Below, in pieces: positions 16,038 to 24,392 of a DNA stretch of 64,000 nucleotides; position 1 is the first letter of the stretch; the number at the start of each line of letters is the position of its first letter. The notes below the pieces were generated by a model, which saw only the letters and a list, made by a program, of their open reading frames with translations, did no database searches and had not been told where the DNA came from. The position numbers and the translations under genes were made by a program. Source of the stretch: Saccharothrix sp. NRRL B-16314 (GTDB lineage: Bacteria; Actinomycetota; Actinomycetes; Mycobacteriales; Pseudonocardiaceae); NCBI RefSeq assembly GCF_000716595.1, contig NZ_JNXC01000023.1, positions 106,905 to 170,904 on the forward strand, in the 5' to 3' direction.

Positions 16038-17138
16038 TCAGTACGAGAAAGGCCAAGTGCGCCAGTAGTTGCGCACGCGCACCCAGATTCCGAACAGGCC
16101 CCGCGGCTCCACGATCAGGAACACCACGAGCAGCAGTCCGTAGAGGACCGCCTCGACCTGGAACACCGAGATCCCGCCGGTGGCGTCGGCGCTGATGAAC
16201 GGCAACACCGTCGGGAGTTCCCGGGTGATGCGCGGCAGCAGCGTGATGAACAGCGCGCCCATGACGGCGCCGGAGATCGTGCCCGCACCGCCGATGAGCA
16301 CCATGGCGATGTACTGCACCGACAGCAGCAGGCCGAACGAGCCGGGGTCGAAGAACCCGTTGACCACGAACAGCAACGAGCCCGCCACACCGGCGTAGAA
16401 CGACGACACGGCGAACGCCAGCGCCTTGTACCGGGTCAGGTCGACCCCGATCACGGCCGCCGCCAGGTCCCGGTCCCGCACCGCCGCGAACGCCCGCCCG
16501 ATCCGCGACCGCACCAGGTTCCGCGCCAGCACGCCGAAGATCACCAGCAGCACGAACATCAGCAGGTACAGCTGCTGCGGCCCGGTGAAGAAGGCCGACG
16601 CCCGGTCCAGCCGAACGCCGAACAGCTCCGGCACCGCCGCCGGCCGGCCCACACCGGGGCCACCGGTCAGCGACGTCCACTCCCGGAACACGTGCTCGCC
16701 GAGGAACACCAGCCCCAGCGTCACGATCGCCAGGTACAGCCCGCGCAGCCGGGCCGCGATCGGGGCCACGACCAGCCCCGCGAGCCCGGCGACCAGCCCG
16801 GACGCCAGCAGCCACACCGGCAGCTCCGTCACGCCGAACCCGAGCACCCGACCGTCCGGGTCGCCCGACAGCGCGGCGCCCGTGTACGCGCCGATGGCCA
16901 GGAAGAACGCGTGGCCCAACGACACCTGACCGGCGTACCCGGTCACGATGTTCAGCCCGATCGCGCCGATCGCCGCCACGAAACCGGTGGCCAGCAGCAT
17001 CAGCAGGTCGTCGGTGACGGCGAACGGCAGGAGCAGCGCGAACACCACCAGCGCACCCGTCCACGCCCGCTTCGGCCGCGTGTTGAGGAACGCCGTGTCC
17101 TGCGCGTAAGAGGTGTACAGCCCGGGACGGCCCTTCAC
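16038..17138 (-). CDS. livM: LivM-type ABC transporter permease
   Basis: A 366-residue inner-membrane permease of the branched-chain amino acid transporter family, with about ten hydrophobic segments. The family signature in the first third is GLNIVTGYAGQVSLGHAFFL, and the cytoplasmic coupling region includes GRAFAAVRDRDLAAAVIGVD. The C-terminal helices end in LVVFLIVEPRGLFGIWVR. The start is the GTG at 17138, which overlaps the LivH stop as GTGA and has AAGGAGGTGG about 8 bases upstream. Pairs with LivH to form the membrane channel. Confidence 0.93.
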   Translation of the reverse strand: MKGRPGLYTSYAQDTAFLNTRPKRAWTGALVVFALLLPFAVTDDLLMLLATGFVAAIGAIGLNIVTGYAGQVSLGHAFFLAIGAYTGAALSGDPDGRVLGFGVTELPVWLLASGLVAGLAGLVVAPIAARLRGLYLAIVTLGLVFLGEHVFREWTSLTGGPGVGRPAAVPELFGVRLDRASAFFTGPQQLYLLMFVLLVIFGVLARNLVRSRIGRAFAAVRDRDLAAAVIGVDLTRYKALAFAVSSFYAGVAGSLLFVVNGFFDPGSFGLLLSVQYIAMVLIGGAGTISGAVMGALFITLLPRITRELPTVLPFISADATGGISVFQVEAVLYGLLLVVFLIVEPRGLFGIWVRVRNYWRTWPFSY

Positions 17139-18022
17139 ACTCGTTCCACCTCCTTGCTGCCGAACAGCCCGTAGGGCCGGACGAGCAGCACGACCAGCAT
17201 CAGCACGTACGGCGCGACGAGCGCGAAGTTCGGCCCGAGCCACGGCGCGACGTCACCCTGGTAGGTGCCGACGAGCGATTCCACGACCCCGACCGCGAGC
17301 CCGCCGACGACCGCGCCGCCGAGCGAGTCCAGCCCGCCGAGGATGATCGCCGGCAACGCCTTCAGCGCGATCACCCACAGCTGCTGGTCGACACCGGCGC
17401 CGGTGGCCACGAACACGCCGGCCAGCGCCGCCAGCCCGCCCGCGATGGCCCACGACAGGGCGAACACGGAACCGACCGAGATGCCCTGCGCCAGCGCGAC
17501 CTCCTGGTCGTAGGCCACCGCGCGCATGGCCAGCCCGATCCGGGAGAAGCGGAAGAACGCGAACAGCACGGCGACCACGACCGCCGTCGTCGCGAACATC
17601 ACCAGGTACCGCTGCTGCACGTCGACGCCGAGCAGCGTCACCGTTGACAGGCCCCACGGGTCGCCCACCTGGCGGACGTCCAGCCCGATGAACGAGTTGG
17701 TCACCACCCGCACCACCACGTCCACACCGATGGTGATGATCGCGACCACGAACACCGGCTTGCCGATCATCGGTCGCAGCACGGTCCGCTCGACGCCCAG
17801 CGCCAGCACCGCGATCAGCACCGCGGCGACCGGCACGGCCGCGAAGAACCCGATGTCCGCGGCGAGGTAGCTGACCAGCACCGCGCCCGCCAGCATGAAC
17901 GCCGGCTGGGCGAAGCTGATCACCCTGGTGGACTTGTAGATGATGACGAAACCCAGCGCCAGCAGCGCGTAGATCGACCCGGAGCCCAGGCCGCGGAGCA
18001 TCGACTGCACGAACTCGCTCAT
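17135..18022 (-). CDS. livH: LivH-type ABC transporter permease
   Basis: A 295-residue permease with eight to nine hydrophobic segments. It opens SMLRGLGSGSIYALLALGFV, the usual LivH N-terminus, and contains the coupling loop GLAMRAVAYDQEVALAQGIS and KALPAIILGGLDSLGGAVVG. ATG 18022 overlaps the ligase stop by four bases (ATGA), so translation follows the ligase directly. With LivM it forms the transmembrane pore served by LivF and LivG. Confidence 0.93.
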   Translation of the reverse strand: MSEFVQSMLRGLGSGSIYALLALGFVIIYKSTRVISFAQPAFMLAGAVLVSYLAADIGFFAAVPVAAVLIAVLALGVERTVLRPMIGKPVFVVAIITIGVDVVVRVVTNSFIGLDVRQVGDPWGLSTVTLLGVDVQQRYLVMFATTAVVVAVLFAFFRFSRIGLAMRAVAYDQEVALAQGISVGSVFALSWAIAGGLAALAGVFVATGAGVDQQLWVIALKALPAIILGGLDSLGGAVVGGLAVGVVESLVGTYQGDVAPWLGPNFALVAPYVLMLVVLLVRPYGLFGSKEVERV

Positions 18023-19884
18023 CCGCGACCCCCGAGGTACATGTCGTCGACGAGGTCGCCGAACACCTTGGCCAGCGCCGACCGCTTCACCTTCTGCGTC
18101 GCGGTCAGCTCGCCGTCCTCGTGGTCGAGCTCCTTGGGCAGCATGCGGAACTTCTTCACCTGCTCCACGGAGGCGAACTTCTCGTTGACCTTCGTGACGA
18201 TGTCCTGCACCAACTCCCGCACCTCGTCCTTCTCCGCCAGGTCGCGGTAGGTGGTGTAGGCGATCCGGCGCTGCCTGGCCCAGTGGCCGACGGTGTCCTG
18301 CTCGATGCCGATCAGCGCGACCAGGTACGGCCGCTGGTCGCCCACCACGATGGCTTCCTTGATGTACGGCGAGGTCTTCAGCGCGTTCTCGACCTCCGAC
18401 GGCGCCACGTTCTTGCCGCCCGCGGTGATGATGATGTCCTTCATCCGGTCGGTGATCCGGACGTGCGTGCCGTCCACCCACACGCCGACGTCACCCGTGC
18501 GCAGCCACCCGTCCGGGGTCATCGCCCGCCGGGTCGCGTCGTCGTCGCGCCAGTAGCCCGCGAAGACGCCGGGGTGCCGGGTCTGGATCTCGCCGTCGTC
18601 GGCGATCCGCAGCTCCACGCCGCGTTGGGGCTCGCCGACCGTGCCGACCTTCACCCGGCCGGGCCGGTTGCCGGTGGCGATGGCGCTGTTCTCGGTCATC
18701 CCGTACACCTCGTGCATCGGCACGCCGATGCCCATGAAGAACCGCAGCACCTCCGGCGCGATGGGCGCGGCGCCCGACGACGCGTACCGGATGTGCCGCA
18801 TCCCGATCCGCGCCTTCAGCGCGCGGTAGCAGAACAGCCAGCCCACGCCGTACTTCAGCCGGGTGCCGACCGTGTGCCTGCCGCCGTTGCGGACCAGTCG
18901 TTCACCGAGCCCGTCGGCCACCCGCAGCCACCACCGGGTCATCAGCCGCTTGAACGGGGTCGCGCTGGACGCGCTGATCGTGATGCCCGCCAGCACCTTC
19001 TCCCAGATCCGGGGCACCCCGAACAGGATCGTCGGCTGCACCTCGCGCAGGTTCGCCTGCACGGTCTCGATGGATTCGGCGAAGTGCACCTGGACACCGG
19101 CCGACGCGCTGAACCACGTGGTGAAGATGCGCTCGGCCACGTGGCACAGCGGCAGGTACGAGAGGGTGACGTCCTTCGGCGACGGCGGTGGGTCGGTGAA
19201 CCCGCCGCCGTCGACCAGCGACTCGATGGCGAACTCGACGTTCGCCACGGTGAGCATCGCGCCCTTGGGCGGCCCGGTGGTGCCGGACGTGTAGATCAAC
19301 GTCATCACGTCGTCCGGCTCGGCCGCCCGCATCCGCCGGTCCACCGCGCCCGGGTCGGCGTCCCGGTGCTGCGCGCCGAGCGCCAGGAAGTCGTCCCAGG
19401 CCAGCAGTTTCGGGTTGTCGTAGCGGTGCCGGATGCCGCGCGGCTCCAGGTAGACGATGCGCTCCAGGTCGGGCAGGGCGTCCAGCACGGCGAGCGCCTT
19501 GTCCACCTGCTCCTGGTCCTCGGCGATGAGCACGCGGGCGCCGGAGTGCGACAGCAGGTAGGCCACCTCGCTCGCCGGGTTCGTCGGGTACAGGCCCACG
19601 GTGATCGCGCGGACGGCCACCGCGCCGATGTCGGAGTAGAGCCACTCCCGGCGGTTCTCCGAGTGGATCGCGACCCGGTCCCCCGCCTCGACGCCGAGCG
19701 CCAGCAGGGCGTGCCCGACCAGCTCCGACTGGTCCCAGTACCGCGACCAGGTGACCTCGCGCCAGATGCCGAAGTCCTTGGCCCGCAACGCCACCGCGTC
19801 CGGCGCCGATCCCGCCCGGTCACGCACGCGGGTGACGATGGTGGTCCGGGCGGTGGCGGTCGGGCTGGCGGTGGGGCTGGTCAT
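18019..19884 (-). CDS. Acyl-CoA ligase (FadD/AMP-binding) within the transporter operon
   Basis: A 621-residue ANL-superfamily ligase. The P-loop is LIYTSGTTGPPKGAML, the A5 region is YGMTENSAIATGN, the A7 region is GWLRTGDVGVWVDGTHVRIT and the catalytic-lysine region follows with DIIITAGGKNVAPSEVE. The long insert around residues 260-330 and the C-terminal extension (REL..VTKVNEKFASVEQVKKF) resemble the long-chain fatty-acid CoA ligase group (AMP-forming). It activates a carboxylic acid to its CoA thioester via an adenylate. Start ATG 19884 has GGGAGGTGG upstream and overlaps the LivG stop as ATGA. Its place between the ATPase and permease genes suggests that the imported acid is trapped by CoA activation (inference). 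Confidence 0.92.
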   Translation of the reverse strand: MTSPTASPTATARTTIVTRVRDRAGSAPDAVALRAKDFGIWREVTWSRYWDQSELVGHALLALGVEAGDRVAIHSENRREWLYSDIGAVAVRAITVGLYPTNPASEVAYLLSHSGARVLIAEDQEQVDKALAVLDALPDLERIVYLEPRGIRHRYDNPKLLAWDDFLALGAQHRDADPGAVDRRMRAAEPDDVMTLIYTSGTTGPPKGAMLTVANVEFAIESLVDGGGFTDPPPSPKDVTLSYLPLCHVAERIFTTWFSASAGVQVHFAESIETVQANLREVQPTILFGVPRIWEKVLAGITISASSATPFKRLMTRWWLRVADGLGERLVRNGGRHTVGTRLKYGVGWLFCYRALKARIGMRHIRYASSGAAPIAPEVLRFFMGIGVPMHEVYGMTENSAIATGNRPGRVKVGTVGEPQRGVELRIADDGEIQTRHPGVFAGYWRDDDATRRAMTPDGWLRTGDVGVWVDGTHVRITDRMKDIIITAGGKNVAPSEVENALKTSPYIKEAIVVGDQRPYLVALIGIEQDTVGHWARQRRIAYTTYRDLAEKDEVRELVQDIVTKVNEKFASVEQVKKFRMLPKELDHEDGELTATQKVKRSALAKVFGDLVDDMYLGGRG

Positions 19885-20693
19885 GCGCCACCTCCCACGG
19901 TCTGGTGCGCCTCGCCCAGGTAGGCGCGCACCACGTTCGGGTCCTGCTGCACCTCGGTGGGCGTGCCGGTCCGGATGGGCTTGCCGAAGTCCAGCACCAT
20001 CACCCGGTCCGCGAGGTCCATCACCAGGCCCATGTCGTGCTCGACCATGACCATCGCGATGCCGAGCTCGTCCCGGACGTCCAGCACGAACCGCGCCATG
20101 TCCTCGGTCTCCTCGACGTTCATGCCCGCGACCGGCTCGTCCAGCAGGAGCACCTTCGGCTCCATCGCGAGCGCGCGCCCGAGCTCGACGCGCTTCTGCA
20201 CGCCGTACGGCAGCAGGCCGACGGGGTGGCCGCGCCACTGCTCCAGTTCGAGGAAGTCGACGACCTCCTCCACGGCCGCCCGGTTCGCCAGCTCTTCGCG
20301 CCGGGCCCGGCCCACCCACGCGAACGCGGCGAGCGCCCCGTACCGCATGTGGTTGTGCCGGCCCAGCATCAGGTTCTCCACCACGGAAAGGTGCCCGAAC
20401 AGCTCGATGTTCTGGAACGTCCGGGCGACGCCCATGGCGGCGATCTTGTGCGGGCGCCTGCCCACGATCTCGGCGCCGAGGAACCGGACCGAGCCCTTCT
20501 GCGGCCGGTAGACGCCGGACAGCACGTTGAAGATCGACGTCTTGCCCGCGCCGTTGGGACCGATGATCGCGAACAACTCGCCCGCGGCCACGTGGAACGA
20601 CACGCCGTCGACGGCCGTGACGCCGTCGAACGCCAGCGTCACGTCGTCCATCTCCAGGACGTTCGCCCGAGCGCCCTCGTCGGGAAGGCTCAC
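19881..20693 (-). CDS. livG: LivG-type ABC transporter ATPase
   Basis: A 270-residue ATPase. Walker A is GPNGAGKTS, the Q-loop is GVARTFQNIELFGHLSVVEN, the signature is LPYGVQKRVELGRAL (degenerate from LSGGQ), Walker B is VLLLDEPVAGM and the switch His is MVMVEHDMGLVM. The LivG-type insert RHNHMRYGALAAFAWVGRAR is present. GTG 20693 is chosen because it overlaps the LivF stop (GTGA); the upstream GTG at 20702 is possible. LivG pairs with LivF to drive import. Confidence 0.92.
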   Translation of the reverse strand: MSLPDEGARANVLEMDDVTLAFDGVTAVDGVSFHVAAGELFAIIGPNGAGKTSIFNVLSGVYRPQKGSVRFLGAEIVGRRPHKIAAMGVARTFQNIELFGHLSVVENLMLGRHNHMRYGALAAFAWVGRARREELANRAAVEEVVDFLELEQWRGHPVGLLPYGVQKRVELGRALAMEPKVLLLDEPVAGMNVEETEDMARFVLDVRDELGIAMVMVEHDMGLVMDLADRVMVLDFGKPIRTGTPTEVQQDPNVVRAYLGEAHQTVGGGA

Positions 20694-21475
20694 GACAACC
20701 ACCGCTTCCGCCGCTTGTAGTGCTTCACGTCGCGGAACGACTGCGTGGCGCCCTCGCCGCGCAGGCCCAGGTAGAACTCGCGCACGTCCTCGTCGGCCAG
20801 CAGCGCGGCGGCCTGCTTGTCCATCACGACCTTGCCGTTCTCCAGCACGTAGCCGTGGTCGGCGATGGACAGCGCCATGGTCGCGTTCTGCTCGACCAGC
20901 AGCACGGTCGTGCCCGCCGCGTTGATCTTCACGATGAGGTCGCGGATCTGCTGCACCATGAGCGGCGCGAGGCCGAGGCTGGGCTCGTCCAGCAGCAGGT
21001 AGCGCGGCTCGGACATGAGCGCCCGGCCGATGGACAGCATCTGCTGCTCGCCGCCGGACAGGTAGCCCGCGCTCTGCCTTCGCCGCTCCTTCAGCCTGGG
21101 GAACAATTCGTACATGCGTTCGAGGTTCTGCTTGATGCCGCGCGGCCTGCTGTGCCCGCCGACGCGCAGGTTCTCCTCGACCGTGAGCTCGCCGAGGATG
21201 CGCCTGCCCTCCAGCGCCTGCTTCACGCCGAGCGACGCGATGCGGGTCGGGGAGGAGCGGTGGACAGGTTCTCCGTCGAGCGTGATCCGACCTCGGGTGA
21301 TCTTGCCGTCGTGCACGTCGAGCAGGCCGGACAACGCCCTGAGCAGGGTCGTCTTACCTGCTCCGTTGGCGCCGAGAAGTGCGACGATGCGCCCTTCGGG
21401 CACCTTCAGGCTCACACCGCGCAGCACCAGCATCACGTCGTCGTAGACCACCTCAAGGTTGTTCGCCTCAAGCAC
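20690..21475 (-). CDS. livF: LivF-type ABC transporter ATPase
   Basis: A 261-residue ATPase, first gene of the operon. Walker A is GANGAGKTTLLRALSG, the signature is LSGGEQQMLSIGRAL, Walker B is YLLLDEPSLGLAPLM and the H-loop is VLLVEQNATMALS; the Glu-Gln pair before Asn is typical of LivF. The C-terminus carries an extra basic tail (HYKRRKRWLS). GTG 21475 has GGAGG 8 bases upstream. The 213-base divergent region upstream holds its promoter together with that of the anti-sigma gene. Confidence 0.92.
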   Translation of the reverse strand: MLEANNLEVVYDDVMLVLRGVSLKVPEGRIVALLGANGAGKTTLLRALSGLLDVHDGKITRGRITLDGEPVHRSSPTRIASLGVKQALEGRRILGELTVEENLRVGGHSRPRGIKQNLERMYELFPRLKERRRQSAGYLSGGEQQMLSIGRALMSEPRYLLLDEPSLGLAPLMVQQIRDLIVKINAAGTTVLLVEQNATMALSIADHGYVLENGKVVMDKQAAALLADEDVREFYLGLRGEGATQSFRDVKHYKRRKRWLS

Positions 21476-21617
21476 CAGGCGCCTCCGTGGGGGTGTCGGG
21501 GTGGCGATCAGTATGACTCCGATCACATGGTTACCTACCGCTGTTCGCAAACCGTGATGAACCAGCTCACGGCATGTTCGGCTTTCACGATTCTGTTGCT
21601 CAGTCCTGTGTGGACGG

Positions 21618-21643
21618 GTGTAGCGGGGGGTGGCCGTGGGTAT
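21618..21643 (+). promoter_or_regulatory. Candidate SigB/SigF-type promoter of the anti-sigma/sigma pair
   Basis: GTGT (21618) and GGGTAT (21638) are separated by 16 bases. This is close to the GTTT-N14-16-GGGTAT consensus of SigB/SigF-type stress sigma factors and lies 45 bases before the anti-sigma ATG, so the pair could be autoregulated (inference). One -35 base deviates from consensus. Confidence 0.45.
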
Positions 21644-21688
21644 GCCCTCGGCGACGTCAACCGGGGTTGTGAGGAGCGTTCGCCACAC

Positions 21689-22051
21689 ATGGACGGCTCG
21701 GAACTTGAGCTCAGGGTGGCGGCGAGACCGGCCTACCTCTCGACCGTCCGCGCGGTCGCGGGTGCGCTCGCCCGGTCCACGCCTGAGCTGGCCATCGACC
21801 TGGTCATCGCGGTCGACGAGGCATGCACGGCGCTCATCGCGCGGTCGCTGGCGCCCTCGTCCGAACTGCGGTGCCAGTTCGCTCGTGAAGGTGATTCCGT
21901 GCGCTTCCGGGCGGAGGTCAGGTCCGCCGCCGTGACCGTGCCCGACCATGACTCGTTGTACTGGAGGGTGGTCAGTTCCGTGACCGACGCGGTGGCCACC
22001 TGGGTCGACGGCGAAGGCCGGTTGCGGGTAGAGCTGAGGTGTCGGGCATGA
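21689..22051 (+). CDS. RsbW-like anti-sigma serine kinase / ATPase
   Basis: A 120-residue HATPase_c-type protein: ELRVAARPAYLSTVRAVAGA at the N-terminus and the N-box LAIDLVIAVDEACTALIARS, in which DEACTA replaces the usual DEALTN. Such proteins bind and inhibit SigB/SigF-family sigma factors and phosphorylate STAS antagonists. It directly precedes a sigma factor of the right class with a 4-base gap. The C-terminal G-box region (DHDSLYWRVVSSVTDAVATW) lacks an obvious GxGL motif, so it may bind the sigma factor without kinase activity. The ribosome-binding site GAGGAG is about 13 bases before the ATG, a little far. Confidence 0.8.
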   Translation: MDGSELELRVAARPAYLSTVRAVAGALARSTPELAIDLVIAVDEACTALIARSLAPSSELRCQFAREGDSVRFRAEVRSAAVTVPDHDSLYWRVVSSVTDAVATWVDGEGRLRVELRCRA

Positions 22052-22055
22052 GCGG

Positions 22056-22814
22056 GTGTCCCGGATGAACGCGGTGGACTACCAGCCGCTGTTCCACGAG
22101 CTGGCGGAGGCCGACCGGGACGGCGAGCGCTACCAGCGGCTGCGCGACCGGCTGGTGACCGAGCACCTGCCGATGGCCAGGCACATCGCCGACCGGTTCG
22201 CCGAGCGCGGCGAGTCGGTCGAGGACCTGCGGCAGGTGGCGGCGGTCGGGCTGATCAACGCGGTCGACCGGTTCGACGTGTCGCGGGGGATCGACTTCCT
22301 GGCGTTCGCGGTGCCCACCATCACCGGCGAGGTGCGGCGGTACCTGCGTGACCAGGGGTGGGCCGTGCGCGTGCCGCGGCGGTTGAAGGAGCTGTGCGTC
22401 GCCATCGACCTGGCGCGGGTGGAGCTGTCCCGGCACACCGGGCGGACGCCGACGCCCAGCGAGGTCGCGCGGCACCTCGGGATCGCGGTGGACGAGGTGT
22501 ACGAAGGGCTGCACGCGACGTCGGCGTACCACCTGCTGTCGTTGGACGAGCAGTCCACCAGCGACGAGTTGACCTACGCCGACTCCCTGATCTGCGACGA
22601 TCCGGCCCTGGAAGTGGTCGAGCTGCACCACGCGCTGGATCCGATGCTGCGCGGGCTGCCCAAGAGGGAGCGGAAGATCGTGGTGCTGCGGTTCTTCCGG
22701 AACATGACGCAGAGCCAGATCGCGGACTCGGTCGGCGTGTCGCAGATGCACGTTTCACGGCTTTTGAGCCGATCTCTGGCCCGATTGCGGTCTCTGCTCG
22801 ATGATGAGCAGTGA
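22056..22814 (+). CDS. SigB/SigF-family alternative sigma factor
   Basis: A 252-residue group III sigma factor. Region 2 includes LPMARHIADRFAERGESVED, LRQVAAVGLINAVDRFD and the -10 recognition helix DFLAFAVPTITGEVRRYLRD. Region 3 carries the conserved RVPRRLKELCVAIDLARVEL and TPTPSEVARHLGIAVDEVYE. Region 4 ends with ERKIVVLRFFRNMTQSQIAD and VSQMHVSRLLSRSLARLR. Its best-known relatives direct general stress or sporulation regulons. GTG 22056 is used; ATG 22065 (three codons in) is equally plausible. No clear ribosome site, so translation is probably coupled to the anti-sigma gene. Confidence 0.9.
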   Translation: MSRMNAVDYQPLFHELAEADRDGERYQRLRDRLVTEHLPMARHIADRFAERGESVEDLRQVAAVGLINAVDRFDVSRGIDFLAFAVPTITGEVRRYLRDQGWAVRVPRRLKELCVAIDLARVELSRHTGRTPTPSEVARHLGIAVDEVYEGLHATSAYHLLSLDEQSTSDELTYADSLICDDPALEVVELHHALDPMLRGLPKRERKIVVLRFFRNMTQSQIADSVGVSQMHVSRLLSRSLARLRSLLDDEQ

Positions 22815-22863
22815 TAGCGCTCAGTGACCGAACCGCACACTGCCCGTGGAAGGGGTGGTCGCA

Positions 22864-23232
22864 GTGGTGACGAGCCTGGAGAGCCTCGCGTGGCCGCAGC
22901 GGGCAGCCTTGGCGTTGGGTGTGGTGCTCACGCTGTGGGGTGTGGTGGATTTCGTGCGCGGTGACGTGCCGCCGGGGGTGTTGCACGTGGTGACCGGTGT
23001 GGTGATCGGCGCGGCGGCGACGCGCACGCGGGTGGCCCGACTCGCCGGGACGCTGCTGGGCGTGGTGTACCTGGTCGTGTTCGCCTTCGGCGTGGGTGAG
23101 CCCGGTGGCGTGATGGACGCCGGCACGGTGGGGAACGTGGTGCACCTCCTGATCGGCTTCGCCTCGGTGGCCGTGGCCGAGAGCTGCGCCTGGTGCGAAC
23201 AGCACTCCAACCGCACCACCCCCTCCCCCTGA
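22864..23232 (+). CDS. Small four-helix membrane protein (DUF4383-like)
   Basis: A 122-residue protein with four hydrophobic segments: RAALALGVVLTLWGVVDFVR, VLHVVTGVVIGAAATRT, LAGTLLGVVYLVVFAFGVG and NVVHLLIGFASVAVAESCAW. The layout resembles DUF4383-type actinobacterial membrane proteins, which often sit in stress regulons. The start is one of two tandem GTG codons at 22864/22867, with AAGGGG about 8 bases upstream; the reading from 22846 has no ribosome site. It lies 49 bases after the sigma gene in the same direction, so may be co-transcribed. No catalytic motif. Confidence 0.7.
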   Translation: MVTSLESLAWPQRAALALGVVLTLWGVVDFVRGDVPPGVLHVVTGVVIGAAATRTRVARLAGTLLGVVYLVVFAFGVGEPGGVMDAGTVGNVVHLLIGFASVAVAESCAWCEQHSNRTTPSP

Positions 23233-23393
23233 CCCCCACTGCTTCGGGCGCCTCACACTTTCGCGTTACACGGCCACGCTTTCGCGCACCGCCACCGCCG
23301 GCCCCCACCCGTCCGCCTCCCGTGCCACTCCACCAGAACGGTTGCATCGAGCCACTTTCGGGTACCACCCGAGTGACCGATCGGGGAGGACCG

Positions 23394-24317
23394 ATGCACA
23401 CGGCGAGTCTCCACAACCTGCTCGACGTCGAGGGCCCGTTCGTCTCCGTGTTCCTCGACGTAGGCGATCACGTGGACCTGCGGTGGCGGGCGATGCGCGA
23501 TCAGCTCCAGGCCCAGCAGGCCGACGCGTTCCTGGTCGCGTTGGCGCACAACGCGATCACTTCGAGCGTGACCCCGCGCGGCCTGGCCGGCCGCGGGCTG
23601 GTCGTGGGCGGCGGGCGGATCCTGCTCGACCGCTACGTCCCCGTCCCGCCGCCCGGCTACACCGCGCGCTACGGACCGCTCCCGTACGTGCTCCCGCTGG
23701 TCGCCCTCTCCCAACCGCTCCTGCCGCACGTGGTTGTCGAGGTCGGCGAGCACGGCGCGGACCTGCGCGCGGTGGACCCGACCGGGCGGCCGGTGGCCGT
23801 GGCGACGGTGGGCGCGCGGCGACCGGGGCGGCGGTTGGACGCGGCCGAGTTGGCGGACGTCGCCGAGGAGGCGGCCACGCTGGTGGACCGCCTGGACGCA
23901 CCGCTGCTCGTGCTGGCCGGACCCGCGGCCGGGCGGCGATCGCTGCGGGTGGCACTGCCCACCCGGTACCACCACCTGGTGGTCGAGGTGGAGGGGTCGC
24001 CGGACCGGGCGGTGCTGCACCTGGCGGGCCGGGCGAACAAGGACGCTCGGCGGGCGGTGGTCGAGCGGTTCCGGGACGAGTCGACCCGGGTCACCGGGCG
24101 CGCGGTGCACGGGCTGGAGGCCGTGGCGCGGGCGCTGGAGGCCGGGAACGTCGACACGTTGCTGCTCACCGACACCCTCGTGGGGTCGCAGGAGGTCGAC
24201 GGTGGGCGGGCCGACGAGGTGCTGCCGATGCGGGCTGTCGCCTGTGGCGCCGAGATCGCGCTCGTCGGCGAGGCGGTTCGGCTGCACGAGGACGTGGGCG
24301 CGCTGCTGCGGGAGTGA
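23394..24317 (+). CDS. Bacterial archaeo-eukaryotic release factor family protein (Rv2629-like)
   Basis: A 307-residue protein. The start MHTASLHNLLDVEGPFVSVF and the second-half features DESTRVTGRAVHGLEAVARA and GNVDTLLLTDTLVG match the baeRF family 2 proteins, relatives of Mycobacterium tuberculosis Rv2629, a hypoxia- and dormancy-regulated protein. These resemble aRF1/Vms1 and are proposed to act on ribosomes or peptidyl-tRNA; activity is unproven for most. GGGGAGGA four bases before the ATG fixes the start. It stands between a stress sigma factor and a YbdK gene, consistent with a stress regulon (inference). Confidence 0.82.
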   Translation: MHTASLHNLLDVEGPFVSVFLDVGDHVDLRWRAMRDQLQAQQADAFLVALAHNAITSSVTPRGLAGRGLVVGGGRILLDRYVPVPPPGYTARYGPLPYVLPLVALSQPLLPHVVVEVGEHGADLRAVDPTGRPVAVATVGARRPGRRLDAAELADVAEEAATLVDRLDAPLLVLAGPAAGRRSLRVALPTRYHHLVVEVEGSPDRAVLHLAGRANKDARRAVVERFRDESTRVTGRAVHGLEAVARALEAGNVDTLLLTDTLVGSQEVDGGRADEVLPMRAVACGAEIALVGEAVRLHEDVGALLRE

Positions 24318-24392
24318 TCGAGGACCGGCGGACCCCGGCAAACCACCCGACACGGAGGATTGAAAAGTCCTCCGATTGGGTACGAGTGCGTC

